Positions 25,500 through 37,233 of a stretch of 64,000 bases of DNA are shown piece after piece. The number at the start of each line of letters is the position of its first letter. The stretch's first letter is position 1. The stretch is from NCBI GenBank assembly GCA_016617855.1, contig JAECUM010003702.1, positions 1 to 64,000 on the forward strand, given 5' to 3'. Below the pieces are notes generated by a model, which was not told the origin of the DNA, made no database searches, and was given only the letters and a program-made list of their open reading frames with translations. The DNA comes from Megalonaias nervosa. Taxonomy: Eukaryota > Mollusca > Bivalvia > Unionida > Unionidae. A program made the position numbers and the translations under genes.

Positions 25500-26160
25500 A
25501 ATAAAGTTTGTCAAATGAAAGAGCAATTATAAGTAATTGCTAGTGCAAGTAATGGTGAGTAAAAGTAATGCCGACTAAAAATAATGCTAAGTAAAAGTAA
25601 TGCAGAGTAAATGTAATGCTAAATAAAAGTAATGCTGAGTAAAAGTGAGTCAAAGTAATGCTACGTAAAAGTAACTGAGTAAAAGTAATGCTAAGTAAAA
25701 GCAATTGAGTAAAAGTAATGTGGAGCAAAAGAAATGCCAAGTAAAAGTAATTGAGTAAAAGTAATGCAAAGCAAAAGTAATGCTGAGTAAAAGTAATGCT
25801 AAGTAAAAGTAATTGAGTAAAAGCAATGCTAAGTAAAATTAATTGAATAAAGGTAATTGAGTAAAAGCAATGCTAAGTAAAAGTAATGCTGAGTAAAAGT
25901 AATGCTAAGTAAAAGTAATGCTAAGTAATTGAGTAAAAGTAATGCTAAGTAAAAGTAATTGAGTAAAAGTAATGCTAAGTAAAAGTAATTGAATAAAGGT
26001 AATTGAGTAAAAGCAATGCTGAGTAAAAGTAATGGTGAGTAAAAGTAATGCTAAGTAAAGTAAGTAAAAGTAATGCTGAGTAAAAGTTATGCTAAGTAAA
26101 AGTAAGTAAAAGTAATGCTAAGTAAAAGTAATGCCGAGTAAAAGAAAACGAAGTAAAAGA
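25500..26160. repeat. 15-bp minisatellite (AGTAAAAGTAATGCT)
   Basis: About 40 tandem variants of a 15-bp unit AGTAAAAGTAATGCT, often with the alternative half-unit AATTGAGTAAAAGT. The copies differ at a few positions, so the array is moderately old. The minus-strand open frame 25540-25740 is a by-product of the periodicity. Confidence 0.9.
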
Positions 26161-27214
26161 CAACAACAAAATATTTTACTTGGTAGTTATTTTACTAAGT
26201 AAAATAGTATTAAATAACTCCCAGTTGAAAAAAGTCATTGTTTTGCTTATGGTGTGATCACGTGTGTTGATTCAATACAGTCTGTTCTTGTAGCAAATTG
26301 AATCGTAAATCGTGGGCAAAAAGTGAATCGTGTAAAATAATATTTGGAGATGATAATGATCAGCCCAATTTGGAATATTGATGATCTGTTGACGATCTTT
26401 TCACAGGTCTGGAATTTAACATAATTTCTCTATAGCTAGAAGAACAAGTGGACTTTGAATTTTTACTAGTCCTGCTGAATCTTCACTTGTCCTTATCACA
26501 AACAGTGTCAGACAGATATTGAGATTTACTTGCCATTGTTGAAATTGTAAAAACTACTAGTCGGACAGGAAATTTGCTTGGCTTAAGCTAGCTAACTACA
26601 GCTAATTTCAAGGAGCCTTGTTTCATTTCCTTACTTTGTAATTCTATCAATTCATTTAATGCAGAGAAAGGTTAATATGGGGTGTTATTACTATAGAGAA
26701 AATCCTTAGTATAGTTGAATATCATGCATTGTATGTTTGTACAAATTACCAAGATCATAGAGTAAAATGTTTAGATACACTTTGCAATGCTGACAATCTT
26801 TAGAACAATTTTAGAGGTTTAAACAATCACAAAAATGATTTATTATTTAGTGTTGCATTGCTTTTATATACAAATCTTTATGGTCGGCAAGATATTGTAT
26901 CTAATGTCTGACATTTTCGTTAAAAGACATTTACTAGACTCCATGCAGTCATTTAAATTATGCTTCATTTATGCTGGAATCAACTTGTAGCACACCAACA
27001 GAATAGGTAGCAAGCATCGTGTCAGTACCCGTTTCCTGCTAATGCATTACCATGCTGTAACAATGCTATACATCAATATTGCAATATACACAGAGTATAG
27101 CTTTCCACCATAATGACATTTAACAGTGAACAAGTCCAATGAGTTCGAAAACAGTCTTATGATTAGCGCTACAAACACGTGTTTTTATGTGTGTGTGCGT
27201 GTGTGTGATTTGGA
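26161..27214. other. Intergenic sequence, no gene recognised
   Basis: AT-rich single-copy-looking sequence. Neither strand holds a recognisable exon or repeat. Confidence 0.4.
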
Positions 27215-27515
27215 TTTTTAACGTAGCTTTAACAATGTTTTAGTCATATCGCTACGATGTCTGCAGTGTGTCAGTTTATAGTGACGTCTAGCACTGGGGC
27301 ATCATGCCGCAGACGTGTAGCATCATGTACCACCCAGTCACATTATCCTGACGCCAGGTCGACCAGTCCTAACACAAACGTCTTAATGCTGAGCTCCAAG
27401 CGAGGCAGCTGTTAGTACCATTTTTATAAGTCTTTGGTATGACTCGGCTGGTGTTCGAAGACGTGGCCTCTCGCATCCAAGGCGGACGCTCTACCACTTA
27501 GGCTACTGGAGCGGT
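27215..27515 (-). repeat. tRNA-derived SINE family A, best-preserved copy
   Basis: On the minus strand the head reads GTAGCCTAAGTGGTAGAGCG (A box), then GTGGCCACGTCTTCGAACAC and CAGCCGAGTCATACC (B-box region). The body shared with 13650 and 6361 follows, and the element ends in TTAAAAATCCAAATCACACA with a (CA)n tail. The tRNA-like head makes RNA polymerase III origin likely. Confidence 0.8.
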
Positions 27516-27874
27516 CTTTTTATTTTCGTAATGTGCAAAACGCTGGTAGATAATACAGAAACTGCATGCACTTCCAGTGCCACAATTGCTTGGGATGTAC
27601 CTTTATTGTACAGATGCACCCTTTCACACCATGATCGTTTCGCAGGCTTTAGCTTTGCTCCTCATTAATTCATGCAGTTCACTAGGGACTTTTAAATGTA
27701 TGAATATATGAATACAAATTTATGATTGTTTGAAATTGTATTTATCATAATTGCTTGAAACAGTATTTATCAAAGTTAAACAGTCATAAAGTTGTACAGT
27801 ACATCAGTATTTGAAAATTAACCCTTTTTTCATGTTCCAATACAGAAAAATAAAATCTACCTTGACGTTGTAAT

Positions 27875-29075
27875 TGTAGATTCTACACCAGTAAAACAGC
27901 ATCCGTACAGAATAAATTGTCAAACAGGAATGTTTGAAAAAAGAAATTCAGTATTTGCTGGAGAATGATTTCATAGAACCAAGTAAACGTAACTGGAGTT
28001 TACAATGTATTCTAATGCCCAAACTAGATAATAATTTCAGTATGTGCACCGACTACAGAAAAGTAAATATTGTCAGCCACCAAAACAGATTAATTTCTAA
28101 TGCCAAAAATCGATGACTGCATTGATAAAATTGGAAACGCAAAATATGTTACCAAGTTTGACCTTGTGAAAGGATTCTGGCAAATGCCACTGACGGAAAG
28201 AAGAAAGTAAATTTTAGCAGTCTCAACTCTCAGATGGACTTGTCAAAATAAAGTAATTTTTTTGTATGAATGGGTCGCCTTCAAATTTCCATCGTTTAAT
28301 GAACTTGATAATATCTGGTCTAGATAATTGTGACGCTCACATCGATGTCAGCATCATTTTTAACGACACCTGAAAAGATCTCTTGGAAACCATTCTGAAA
28401 TTCTTTGATCGACTCTGTGATGCAAAGTTAACAATTAATTTAGGCAAAGGGAGATTTGTCGAGGTTGTGTTACATTTTTAGGACATTGTGTGACACGGTC
28501 GTTAGACTTATAGAAATTAAAGTCAAGGCTATCTCTAAATTCACAGTTCCTATCAATAACAAGCAACTAATGCTATTTTTGGGTTTGGCTTGATATTGTA
28601 GGAAATTTTGTTCGAATTTTTCCAAAAGTGCTGAACCCCTGACCAATTTATTGAGTAAGAAAACCCAGTTTCTTTGGTCTGACCAATGTTGGTAGTCTTT
28701 TGATAAATGAAAGGCCCTACATAAGAGTGTGCCATTTTCGACTCCAGATTTCAATCATTGAAACTGTTGATACAAATGATGTAGGAGTTGAAGAAGCATT
28801 GATTCAAGAAGACAAGAATGGTGTAGATCTGAAACAAATAAAACAAGCACCAAAAATATTCCACAATTGAGAAGTAATGTTTGGCTTTTATATTGGCTTT
28901 GCAACAAACTGAAGTGTGTATTAATGCAGCTCCTTCTCTGATTACTGTATTCAGTGACCTCTTCCCCCTAACTTTCATTAACAACATGAAAGAGAAAAAT
29001 CAGTTTGTTATGGTTGAGTTTGATATTACAGGAATACAATATTGACATCGGGCAGATCAAGGGAAAAATGATCTA
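27875..29075 (+). pseudogene. Ty3/gypsy-type retrotransposon pol remnant (RT-RNase H)
   Basis: Broken frames give, in order, PVKQHPYR (about 27888), a helix leading to CTDYRKVN (about 28047), KFDLVKGFWQMPL (about 28156-28195), a damaged catalytic region reading HIDVSIIFND (about 28338-28368), a 'LGHCV'-type thumb segment, LTNLLSKKTQFLWSDQC and an RNase H start (VDTNDVG then ALIQEDKNG, about 28765-28830), followed by VFSD and FINNMKEKNQ (to about 29010). Family knowledge places these as reverse transcriptase and RNase H of a Ty3/gypsy element. Several frameshifts and stops, the degenerate YxDD position and the absence of an integrase afterwards show an inactive, truncated copy. Confidence 0.8.
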
Positions 29076-29900
29076 ACTGCTTCATGTTTATTTTGTGTCA
29101 TTCATAAGATTTCGTCTTATTTAATTTTTAGTCATATGCATATTTGACTAATATAAAATAAAGCTTTGCTGTATAAATATTTCGTTTTCTTTATGAAGTG
29201 GGCTGTTGTGTATATTTAATTTGTATTGTGTATTGTCTGTTCTCCATGATTATATGCTATGTATATTGTTATGAAGGGGGTGGTTGGTTATCAATGTCTA
29301 GAGGATGATTAACCTCGGTGTTGTAGCCCTGGTCAAATGAATAATAAAAATATGAAATTAATGGATGAAATAAAGGGAGACCTGTTCTTCATTCAGGCCT
29401 AGATTCTTTAATCCGTCCGGGATCCTTTCTATTCACTGTGGAATCTTTCTATCCCACGTTCTCAAGTTCTGTCGTTCAGACGTGGAAGTTCTGAAGTGGA
29501 CGTGAAAGCTATTTCCTTTGTCCTCTTTCCCCCTTTATAGAATCGTCTCTCAAGACTTCCAATACAAATTCCTTGGACCATTTTATGAGCAAAATAATCG
29601 CTATTCTTCTAGGAGATAAGACTCCGCCTCTTGCGCTGACGAATTTTGCTGGTAATACATTATAAAACTGGCAACTTCGCATGGAAACACACCCCCAATT
29701 GTTAACTTAGCCAATCAGGATTTTAGATTTATTTAACCGCCATGATTAACACACATTTATCAAAGGTTTCACATCCTTCCCGCTTTCCTTAATAAACCGA
29801 TCTCTGCAAAATTTCAACTTTTGATGAATTATTTGTTGATATTTACAAAACTTGTTATTTTTCGCTCTTTCCTGTTACATAGTTTAAGACCATAGAGTCG

Positions 29901-29955
<55 letters not shown>

Positions 29956-31044
29956 GTTACATAAGTTGGTTGTTGGTTATATATATATATATTATATACG
30001 AGGGAGGACACATCTCTTCTTGTGCGACCTTTTTAAGAATCAACGCCGAGTTTTCAAGCTACACTTTGTAAAGCATAATAAATTTGATAACGATGGTTAG
30101 CTCAGTTTTCAACTTTGTATGTCTGCACACAGTTGGACTTACTATCACATCTTTAGGATGCAAGGGACAGATTTAATGGCACATCGACCATCCTAAGGAG
30201 AATGTATTGTTTGCAAAACTGCATCCATTTTATCACCAAAAAAATAAATCCTCTTGAAATGGCAACAATCGCTAAAAATGAAACCCTCCTGAAATTTCAA
30301 TAAAATCCTCGAAGATATTTTCTAACTTTAGTTCATTTATGAGAAACTATCTTTGATATAATTAGCAACTGTGATAAAGTAGTATCACCCGTGTTGTCAC
30401 ATTGCATCTGCATGGACTCCATGTCCACTTGTCTTGCAGCATTTGTAACTTACGGCTTAATGGGTTACCATTGTCTAAATCATGTGCCATTGTTTAATTG
30501 CTTCAAGTTTATTGAATATCCACGTGTGTGATAATGTAAATTTTTTTAAACCAAGTAATGGCCAATCATTTCAGTGTATTAAAATTAAATTCGCGCTTGC
30601 CCAGTCACCCGTGGACCCAAACTATGTTTCTCAGGTCGAATTAGTTCACCGGTTGATGCGGCCAAAATTGTTTCATAGGTATTAAAATATAAATGTCATG
30701 TCAAAAGATTAGTTAAACGTTTTATCAGTTTAAGGGGATGAAAGTCAGTATTGAACACGTCTGAATAACTCTTGCATTTTAATTATTAAAAGTTTATATT
30801 TGTTTAACTGGACACATTTTCTTCATATATAGCAATAAATCTCAAATTATCACGTTAGAATGTCTCGTATTCATGCAAATAGTTTGGATAAAAGACCATT
30901 CATTAACAGAGGTGAAATTTAACAGATTTAGAAAGTAACATGTAATCTGCATTTACTTTATCCCAAGAGATCAAGTCCAAAATGGCAACATTAGCATGTA
31001 ACACCAGTTTCTCTAGTCGAAATTACCTTAAAGGTAATGAGCAG
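29076..31044. other. Intergenic sequence with (TA)n tract, possible LTR debris
   Basis: About 29260-29700 has LTR-like features (a TATAAAA-like word, a C/T-rich segment) but no second copy was found, so an LTR is not called. A (TA)n tract lies at 29904-29957, with a shorter one at 29981-29997. No gene was recognised. Confidence 0.4.
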
Positions 31045-31050
31045 TTGTGT
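31045..31050. repeat. Left target-site duplication TTGTGT
   Basis: TTGTGT directly precedes the left inverted repeat and recurs directly after the right one (47623-47628). Six bases is the usual duplication length for Maverick/Polinton integration. The match could be counted as seven (GTTGTGT) because the extreme right end has lost a base or two. Confidence 0.85.
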
Positions 31051-31305
31051 AGCAGCAGAGAGGCTGAACCCAACAACTTTTTTAGAGGGCTCCGTTTGCA
31101 AAAATAAAGGTTCCTACGAAGACTGAAAAATAAGGTCAATAATCGTAAACCGAAGCCGTTAACCGATTATATTTCCATGCAACGGGAAACAGATCCAATT
31201 AGCTTTTTTTGTTACCCCGCGCTGACGTATTTTTTTCAAATTTTAGGCGTGTTCGTTTGGGACACGCACACGCACTCATTGTCGTTCAGCCTCTCTGCTG
31301 CTGTA
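31051..31305 (+). repeat. Left terminal inverted repeat (about 255 bp)
   Basis: Begins AGCAGCAGAGAGGCTGAAC and matches the reverse complement of 47369-47622 at about 98%. The TIR itself ends in the inverted form GTTCAGCCTCTCTGCTGCTG, so each TIR is bounded by its own short inverted repeats. The AG...CT termini are those expected of Polintons. Confidence 0.95.
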
Positions 31306-31308
31306 GTG

Positions 31309-31929
31309 TCAACCAAAAATTTTATCGAGACCAACACGATACCTTGACCTAGGATCATATAAATTTATCGTGATAAATCCAAACGGGGAAGCTTGAGCTT
31401 GTGCAAAGAAGTTTTTGAATTTAATCATGTCCATATCCCCTGAACACCAAGTTTGATGAATGTTTCGTAACGTATGTGTATCGACTCCGTTAAACACAAT
31501 ATTACAGTTATCTCTGATTACTTTTGGTATTTGTGTATACTGCTGGGTAACATAAATCACATCTGTGTTTTTATGTCTACCTCGTGAGAATATCCTAGCT
31601 GAGTTTGTCTGTCCAGGATAACATCATCGTATACTACGAGATTATTAATAAGTCCATCGAGATCATCCACAGATGGAGCTTCATCAATATCAGTGAAAAA
31701 ATCGATAACATCATTACCATCTTCATGCAACAACGCTGCGTTTTCACTAAAATCTTTAAGTACTTCATAATATTGTTGATCATCTACAGATGGTGCCACT
31801 AAATACAACTTATCGTGTTTTACCAGACCCAGATTGTCCAATTATTATCATCCTTATAGAATTTGGTAGTGCTGGATGATGTTTAACTGGCTCACGCGCT
31901 CTTGTCGCTGAGACGTCAGTTATATCCAT
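31309..31929 (-). pseudogene. A32/FtsK-type genome-packaging ATPase, frame-broken
   Basis: This P-loop ATPase family pumps viral DNA into capsids in Polintons and related dsDNA viruses. An ATG at 31929 (MDITDVS...) leads to the Walker A motif GQSGSGKT (31816-31839). A second frame carries DKLYLVAPS and the Walker B-like LVVYDDVILDRQT. A third carries RGRHKN, a VIYVTQQY strand and the IRDN segment typical of the family, ending at 31309. Frame breaks occur just after Walker A (near 31825) and near 31585, so no full-length product is encoded. Its length (about 205 codons) is usual for the family. It is transcribed toward the left TIR and diverges from the PLA2-like gene. Confidence 0.85.
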
Positions 31930-31942
31930 AATAATTTATATC

Positions 31943-32448
31943 ATGGATTTATATTGTGTTCGATGTAGAGCACCCACGCCAACTAGTGGATTAACTACTG
32001 TGACAACTAAAAATAAAAAACGTGCTCTTACAGGTAAATGTGAGCGATGTGGCACAAAAAATTTTAGATTTATTTCGTCGAAAACAAAAACCGGTGGTGA
32101 TATTGCTACTTCGCTGGAAAAATTACCAGGAACTCCATGGGCCATGTACCCTGGTGAGAAACATCTGTCTTGTTATAATTACTGTGGTCCTGGAGAACTC
32201 GTCTCAATATCCGACTCCATAATCAAGACCAACCAAAACCTGGAGAGTATCCAATAAACGCAATTGATCAAGCGTGTCATATTCATGATGTTGCGTAAAA
32301 AAGCAAAGATTTACAACAACAGCACCTCGCAGATGTGAAGTTCATTCATGCGTCAAATTCTATACCTGATAAATCTCTCAGAGAAAAACTTGCTAGCTTC
32401 CTAGTAAAATCTGCGATGAAAGGTAAACTAATGCAAAGGGGCTGGTAA
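31943..32448 (+). pseudogene. Zinc-ribbon plus phospholipase A2-like protein, broken
   Basis: The ATG at 31943 opens with a zinc-ribbon-like N-terminus: CVRC (residues 5-8) and CERC, separated by a basic TTKNKK segment. After PGTPWAMYPGEKHL comes the calcium-loop-like YNYCGPG, and in the next frame a catalytic-type block AIDQACHIHD. The pairing of a GPG loop with a D-AC--HD helix is the signature of parvovirus-type secreted PLA2 domains, which help virions leave endosomes. A frameshift near 32195 separates the two halves, and an in-frame TAA at 32296-32298 follows the HD motif. The frame then stays open to TAA at 32446. Thirteen bases separate it from the divergently transcribed ATPase. Confidence 0.75.
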
Positions 32449-32474
32449 TTAATCAACTGATTATTATCATAATA

Positions 32475-33449
32475 ATGGAATCTGTTTTTTGTAGTCCAAG
32501 AGGATATTGGAGAGGTAAAGCAGCGATTAGTAAACTTGCTGAAGCAGCGAAAGTCTCACGTGTTGTTGCTGCAAATTTGTTAGCACGACAGGCAATATGG
32601 TAAATCTATTTACATCCACCTAAAAAAAATTCAGTACGCGCATTTTGATGTCAGCGTCCCCAATGAAGTTCATCAAGCAGATATTTTATTTTTACCGGAC
32701 GATACTATTAAAATTGGTAGACGTCGATCACGCATATACAAATACGCGTAAACTGTCGTTGACGTTGCAAGTATATATAAAGAAGCAGAACCACTATCAA
32801 CTAAAACAGCAACTGAAGTTGCATCTGCGTTTGAACGAATTTATCAACGAGGACCCTTTGCAATGGCCGCAACTATTACAGGTTGATTCTGGCAAAGAAT
32901 TTCTTGGTGCAGTATCATCGTTGATGAAGCAACATAATGTCAAAATCAGACGAGGACATACCGCAATTCATCGTGATCAGGCAATTGTTGAACGATTTAA
33001 TCGAATACTTGCTGAGAGATTATTTGGATACCAGTATGCGAAGGAAATAATTCAGTCAGATACGAGATCTCACGAATGGGTTGGAAGATTACCAAGTGTG
33101 ATAGCTGCGTTAAATAATGAAAATATTCGTGCAACTTCTATGAAAACCACCGTCGCGATTACAAAGAAACATATACCTGTACAACGACGCGGCTTTTCAA
33201 AACAGCCAGTGTTAGGTAATGTGTCTGTCAGATATTTATATGAACCCGGTGAACTCGAAGGGGGTAGAAAAAAGAGCAACTGATCCTATCTGGAGTGTGA
33301 CCACACATAAAATTTCCAGCGTGGTTAGATCCACAGGTAGACCTGCAATCTATAGACTAGATTCAACTGCTCCTCAACGTGGATTTGTACGCGAACAATT
33401 ACAAGTAATTCCTGAAGACACACAATTACCACCGCGTTCACTTCTGTAA
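32475..33449 (+). pseudogene. Retroviral-type (rve) integrase of the element, broken
   Basis: This family inserts the element, making the 6-bp duplication. An ATG at 32475 gives SPRGYWRGKAAISKLAEAAK. Catalytic residues are visible in HQADILFL (first Asp), LLQVDSGKEF (second Asp) and AIVERFNR (Glu), with 34 residues between the last two. RSHEWVGRLP and a C-terminal chromodomain-like segment (DPIWSV, RLDS, FVREQLQVIP) follow. Breaks: in-frame TAA at 32601, a frame change near 32640, in-frame TAA at 32749, and frame changes near 32860 and 33255. The end overlaps the convergent polymerase gene by about 12 bases. Confidence 0.93.
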
Positions 33450-36400
33450 ACTAGCACTCCTACGTCGATTACATTCAAGACAGGCCAGCATTACATTTTA
33501 GCGCGTGTGACCAAGACTACTATTAATTCTATCAACGGTAAACTGTCTTGGATTATTATTCGAATACTGCCACAACATATTACAGTTACAACTTGTACAG
33601 TGATTATTCTGTCGCTGTTTCAGTGTCTTGATAAATTGAACGTCGAGATCAAAATCGCGGTTATATTTTTTGTCAGATTGTCGGTACCCAGACAATTTTT
33701 TCTTGACAACTTCATCGCATACATCATCAGCGATTTCTTCGGTTATTACGCAATCCATAATAACCCTGTGCAGCTGAGATATTCTTCTGACTCGAGACAC
33801 CGCGAGATAAACTAAATTTGACCACTCGATCCGATCATCAGTAATCCAAATATTTGTATCAGAAATAGTGAATCCTTGTGATGAATGAATCGTTATAGCG
33901 TATCCTAACGTCCATGGAGTTTTACTCATGCTCAACGCGCTCGTAACAGCACTGACAGGAACTGCGACAATATTATTTAGTACAAGATTTTGTTTACCAC
34001 CACCAGGAATTTCAACTTCAATATTCTGCATCCGTGTATCTGCTTGGCGATAACACAATGGTATAGGGAGATTTGGAAATCTTTCCTTGTGACGCAGAAA
34101 TAATTTCTCTTGAAGTGTATCACGAACTATCTTTCTACTTGCAACTATCAAATCAACTGGCCTCCATAAATTCCAAAAATCATTCATGGACGTCTCTGGA
34201 ATTACTCCACGCATTATTTCACATTGGATTCTATCTGGCTGCAGTCTGATTAACTTTTAAAATTCTCGTAGCGATTCATCAACGGCTCTATGATCATCAT
34301 TTATTTCTTTGTAATAATCTACGGTGTTCTTTAACCATTCGTGTGGAGACTGCCCAACAAAAGGTGGTGGTTGACCATGGTCGCCACACATTATCACAGC
34401 TGTATTTTTTGTTAACAGCCACGACAGAAACATTTTTAATACTTGTAGCGATACCGTACAAATTTCGTCCCAGATAATAATCTTGGGAATATATTTCTCA
34501 CCCATCCGCGATGACGTCCACGCGTCTTCGCACCATCTGAAGAACCTATGATACGTCTGTGATTTAACCCCTCGTTCGGTCATTTCTCTGGCGAGTCTGT
34601 GTGGGCGTCAGCACAATCGTATCAAAAATCCGAAATAATGCAATCGTGCGTGTTGTTTTACCAGAACCACCACATCCATTTACGTAAACGGTTTTATGCC
34701 TGGATAAGGGATCATACACAGATGGCGCTGTCGATACTGGTATGTGATTGTTATTCTTGTAATACTTCTCCCCGATTTCAACGTCGGCAGATTCAGAATA
34801 CCCGAATATGCTTTTGCGTTTTATTCTCCATGATCCCCATTCACCAGTGCCAAGTAATCCATGACGCGTGTCTAAACATTTTCATTTATATAAAATGAAT
34901 CCGTGGCAACTCTGACAGCGATCAACGGAAATCTGTTTATCATCGATAATAAGTTTATTGAAATGTACGCGAGCACAGAAGATCTTAAATGAGTAAACTG
35001 CGGAGACTCACCACCGATATAACTCACAATTGTACCCATTTTAGTTCCGTTCGATAAATAAACATCATTTCGGTTTATAAACATATTTCTCTCCGTTGTA
35101 TCAGCAATTATAAAATCGAGTTCTGCATCGTCCATGATCAACCTGGTACACGTTCGTTTATGATCATACGCTCCACCCTGAGTAAACTTACCGATTATTT
35201 TTCTGCCGAGATCTTTTGCAACTTTTTCATTATTTTCTTTGTTGTATCCGGATACAACATTAATAAGTTTAACAACTTCATCCTCGTCAAGATTAGGAAA
35301 TTTTTCCTTGATATCTTTTTCTGAATCAAACTTATTTGCTTGTGGCAACCAAACTTGTTTCTGAGGACGATTCGATATTATCGCTTCATTTACAACCAAC
35401 GATATTAATATTTTTACATCAATCATATATCGTAACAACAGTGTTTTTCTGAGAAATGTCTTCCAAACCACGCATAAACAATCGGATGGAGATCTCGTGC
35501 AAATTCAAATGAATTTACGCAGGCGAATCCAGTCAGATCAAAATCTGGCAGAGCTCCATTTATTGCAGCTCTTGTCATCTCGTGTGTTGGATGACCAAAT
35601 CTTTTAAAGTATTCCGAACACTCTCCATATCCAAGAAAACTTCCAGCATAACACGCTACCATGTCAACGGATTCAACGTCGTTATAATCGTACCAGGTAT
35701 TCCATAATCCGCCGTGTCCGTATTCGACGCAGCTTAGCTGTGCATCAACGAGAAATTCCGATCTTGTAGGTTCCATGAATTTTTCGCCTGAGCAAAGTGA
35801 GCAGCAACTGATGAAACGGTAAAACAGTTATTCAGTAATTGTTCGATAGCGTCATTGTTGTTTGTGTATTTCAGAGGAAGATTTTTCATTTCTTCGTGGA
35901 GTGACTCTGCACGTTACATTTCTCCGCTAGGCCGCACAAACTGATCGTAATTTCCATCATCGACACTTCGAAATAGCCACACGGATACAGGGTCACTCTT
36001 ACTGATATCGTTGATAAAATCAAACATAACGTCGTTGTAAAATTTAACTGCTCTGTTTTGTGGAAATATCACCACGGACGTCCATGCATACGCATTATGA
36101 TCAATAATTGTTATCGGAGTTCCATTTTTTGTGTATTTCGGCGCGTATAAAATCTCTCCGGTTAATGTCTTCACCGTAATCGAAAATCTTAATTTTTTTC
36201 TAGTTCAGCAACGTCGCTGATAGACGCTCCGGTATCTTTAACTTTTTCTGCCTATGTGTTTATTTTCTCACGTCGAAAATCCAATAAACCGTTTCCACGT
36301 ATCACTGCTGCGAAATGTCCTGTAACTCGTTCAGCTACACAATTTAGCCTTGACAGTTTCATCGGCGCAAGATCATCGACGTCATGTCGTTCACGTAGCT

Positions 36401-36782
36401 GATATAACGCATAAACAACTGCAGTCACAGGATACGCTCGTTCGTAATATGGTTTGTGAATGCCGGTCAGAGTACCTAGTTTGGAATTTTTATTCAACGT
36501 GACGATGCTAATTCCAATGGTCACGCGGACAGGGTCACGTTTGTTACGGATAATCCAAACTTCGTCGTCCGTCTGCACAATAAATTTTATTAGAATAATA
36601 TATCGCTGATCATCGAGGTAGTTAATAATTTTCCTTCCTCGCTCGTCATTCATTGTAGCATCGACAACATTTCTAATATTAGATATTGACCACGTATGAG
36701 CTGCACCATCGTCGCGAAATTCCTTCTTGGCTTCGTTGATACGATCAGTAATATCGTTGTTCATCAGCGCCAAATCTTGCAT
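33438..36782 (-). pseudogene. Family-B DNA polymerase - SF1 helicase - HNH fusion, multiply broken
   Basis: This is one long minus-strand gene of about 1,110 codons. The N-terminal region starts at ATG 36782. The polymerase part shows a motif A-like SVDMVACYAGSF (about 35650-35685), a FTQGGAYDHKR block, a motif B-like THLRSSVLAYISINLLSM (about 34935-34990) and a motif C-like RVATDSFYI (about 34890-34915), where TDS stands for the usual DTDS. The helicase part has Walker A GCGGSGKTT (34651-34677), DE box IIIWDE, GDHGQPPPF, YAITIHSSQG and YLAVSRVRR. The C-terminus is an HNH/zinc module: CTSC, VDRINSSLGHTR and, one frame over, CLECN. At least eight frame changes or stops lie along the gene, so it is non-functional here. 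The role is replication of the element's linear genome. Confidence 0.85.
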
Positions 36783-36994
36783 CGAAAAACTAAATTTAGA
36801 TTCCGGCAGCTTGTAAGATCAAATCTAGCTCAAGATGGCTTAATTGCAGATAATCTCGTGAATTCCCCCATATTATAATTAAGGCAAAAATGTGTTTAAT
36901 TAAACTTTAATTAACTATATAATGATACAAACAAATAGTAAATGTATTTGGTTAATGATAGGATTTACAACTCCTTGTAACCGCGCATGCGTAA
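36783..36994. other. Short AT-rich spacer
   Basis: The region between the polymerase start and the zinc-ribbon ORF is AT-rich. It is a plausible divergent promoter, but no core element can be claimed. Confidence 0.3.
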
Positions 36995-37204
36995 CGAATT
37001 CTGCGGCCATCACATGCAAAGTGGCGTGGAAGTCTAGGACCAAAACCGTGCTTGCGGTGTGGTGTTGGAGTCAGAGGAGAAACACGGTTATGTGTGCAAT
37101 GTGGTGGTAAAAAATATAGAGAGCTGAAACGATATTATGATAAAAAAAATGTCGAGTCTCCCATAAAAACTGCCGAAGACTATCTCGCCAGGTTTTCAAA
37201 ATAA
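36995..37204 (+). pseudogene. Small zinc-ribbon ORF (CxxC...CxxC), start lost
   Basis: The open frame from 36995 to TAA at 37202-37204 contains CLRC and CVQC separated by nine residues, then a basic helix (KKYRELKRYYDKK). No ATG opens this frame and the upstream sequence is in another frame, so the start is missing or shifted. Small Cys-rich proteins of this kind occur in viral and phage genomes. No function can be assigned. Confidence 0.45.
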
Positions 37205-37233
37205 CAATTTGGACAAATAATATTAGTATACAA

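Noticed and set aside
25540..25740. Repetitive minus-strand frame rich in ITFTQLLL
   Set aside because: It is a by-product of the 15-bp minisatellite periodicity.
29260..29700. LTR of the gypsy remnant
   Set aside because: No second copy of the segment and no clear TG...CA ends were found, so an LTR cannot be supported.
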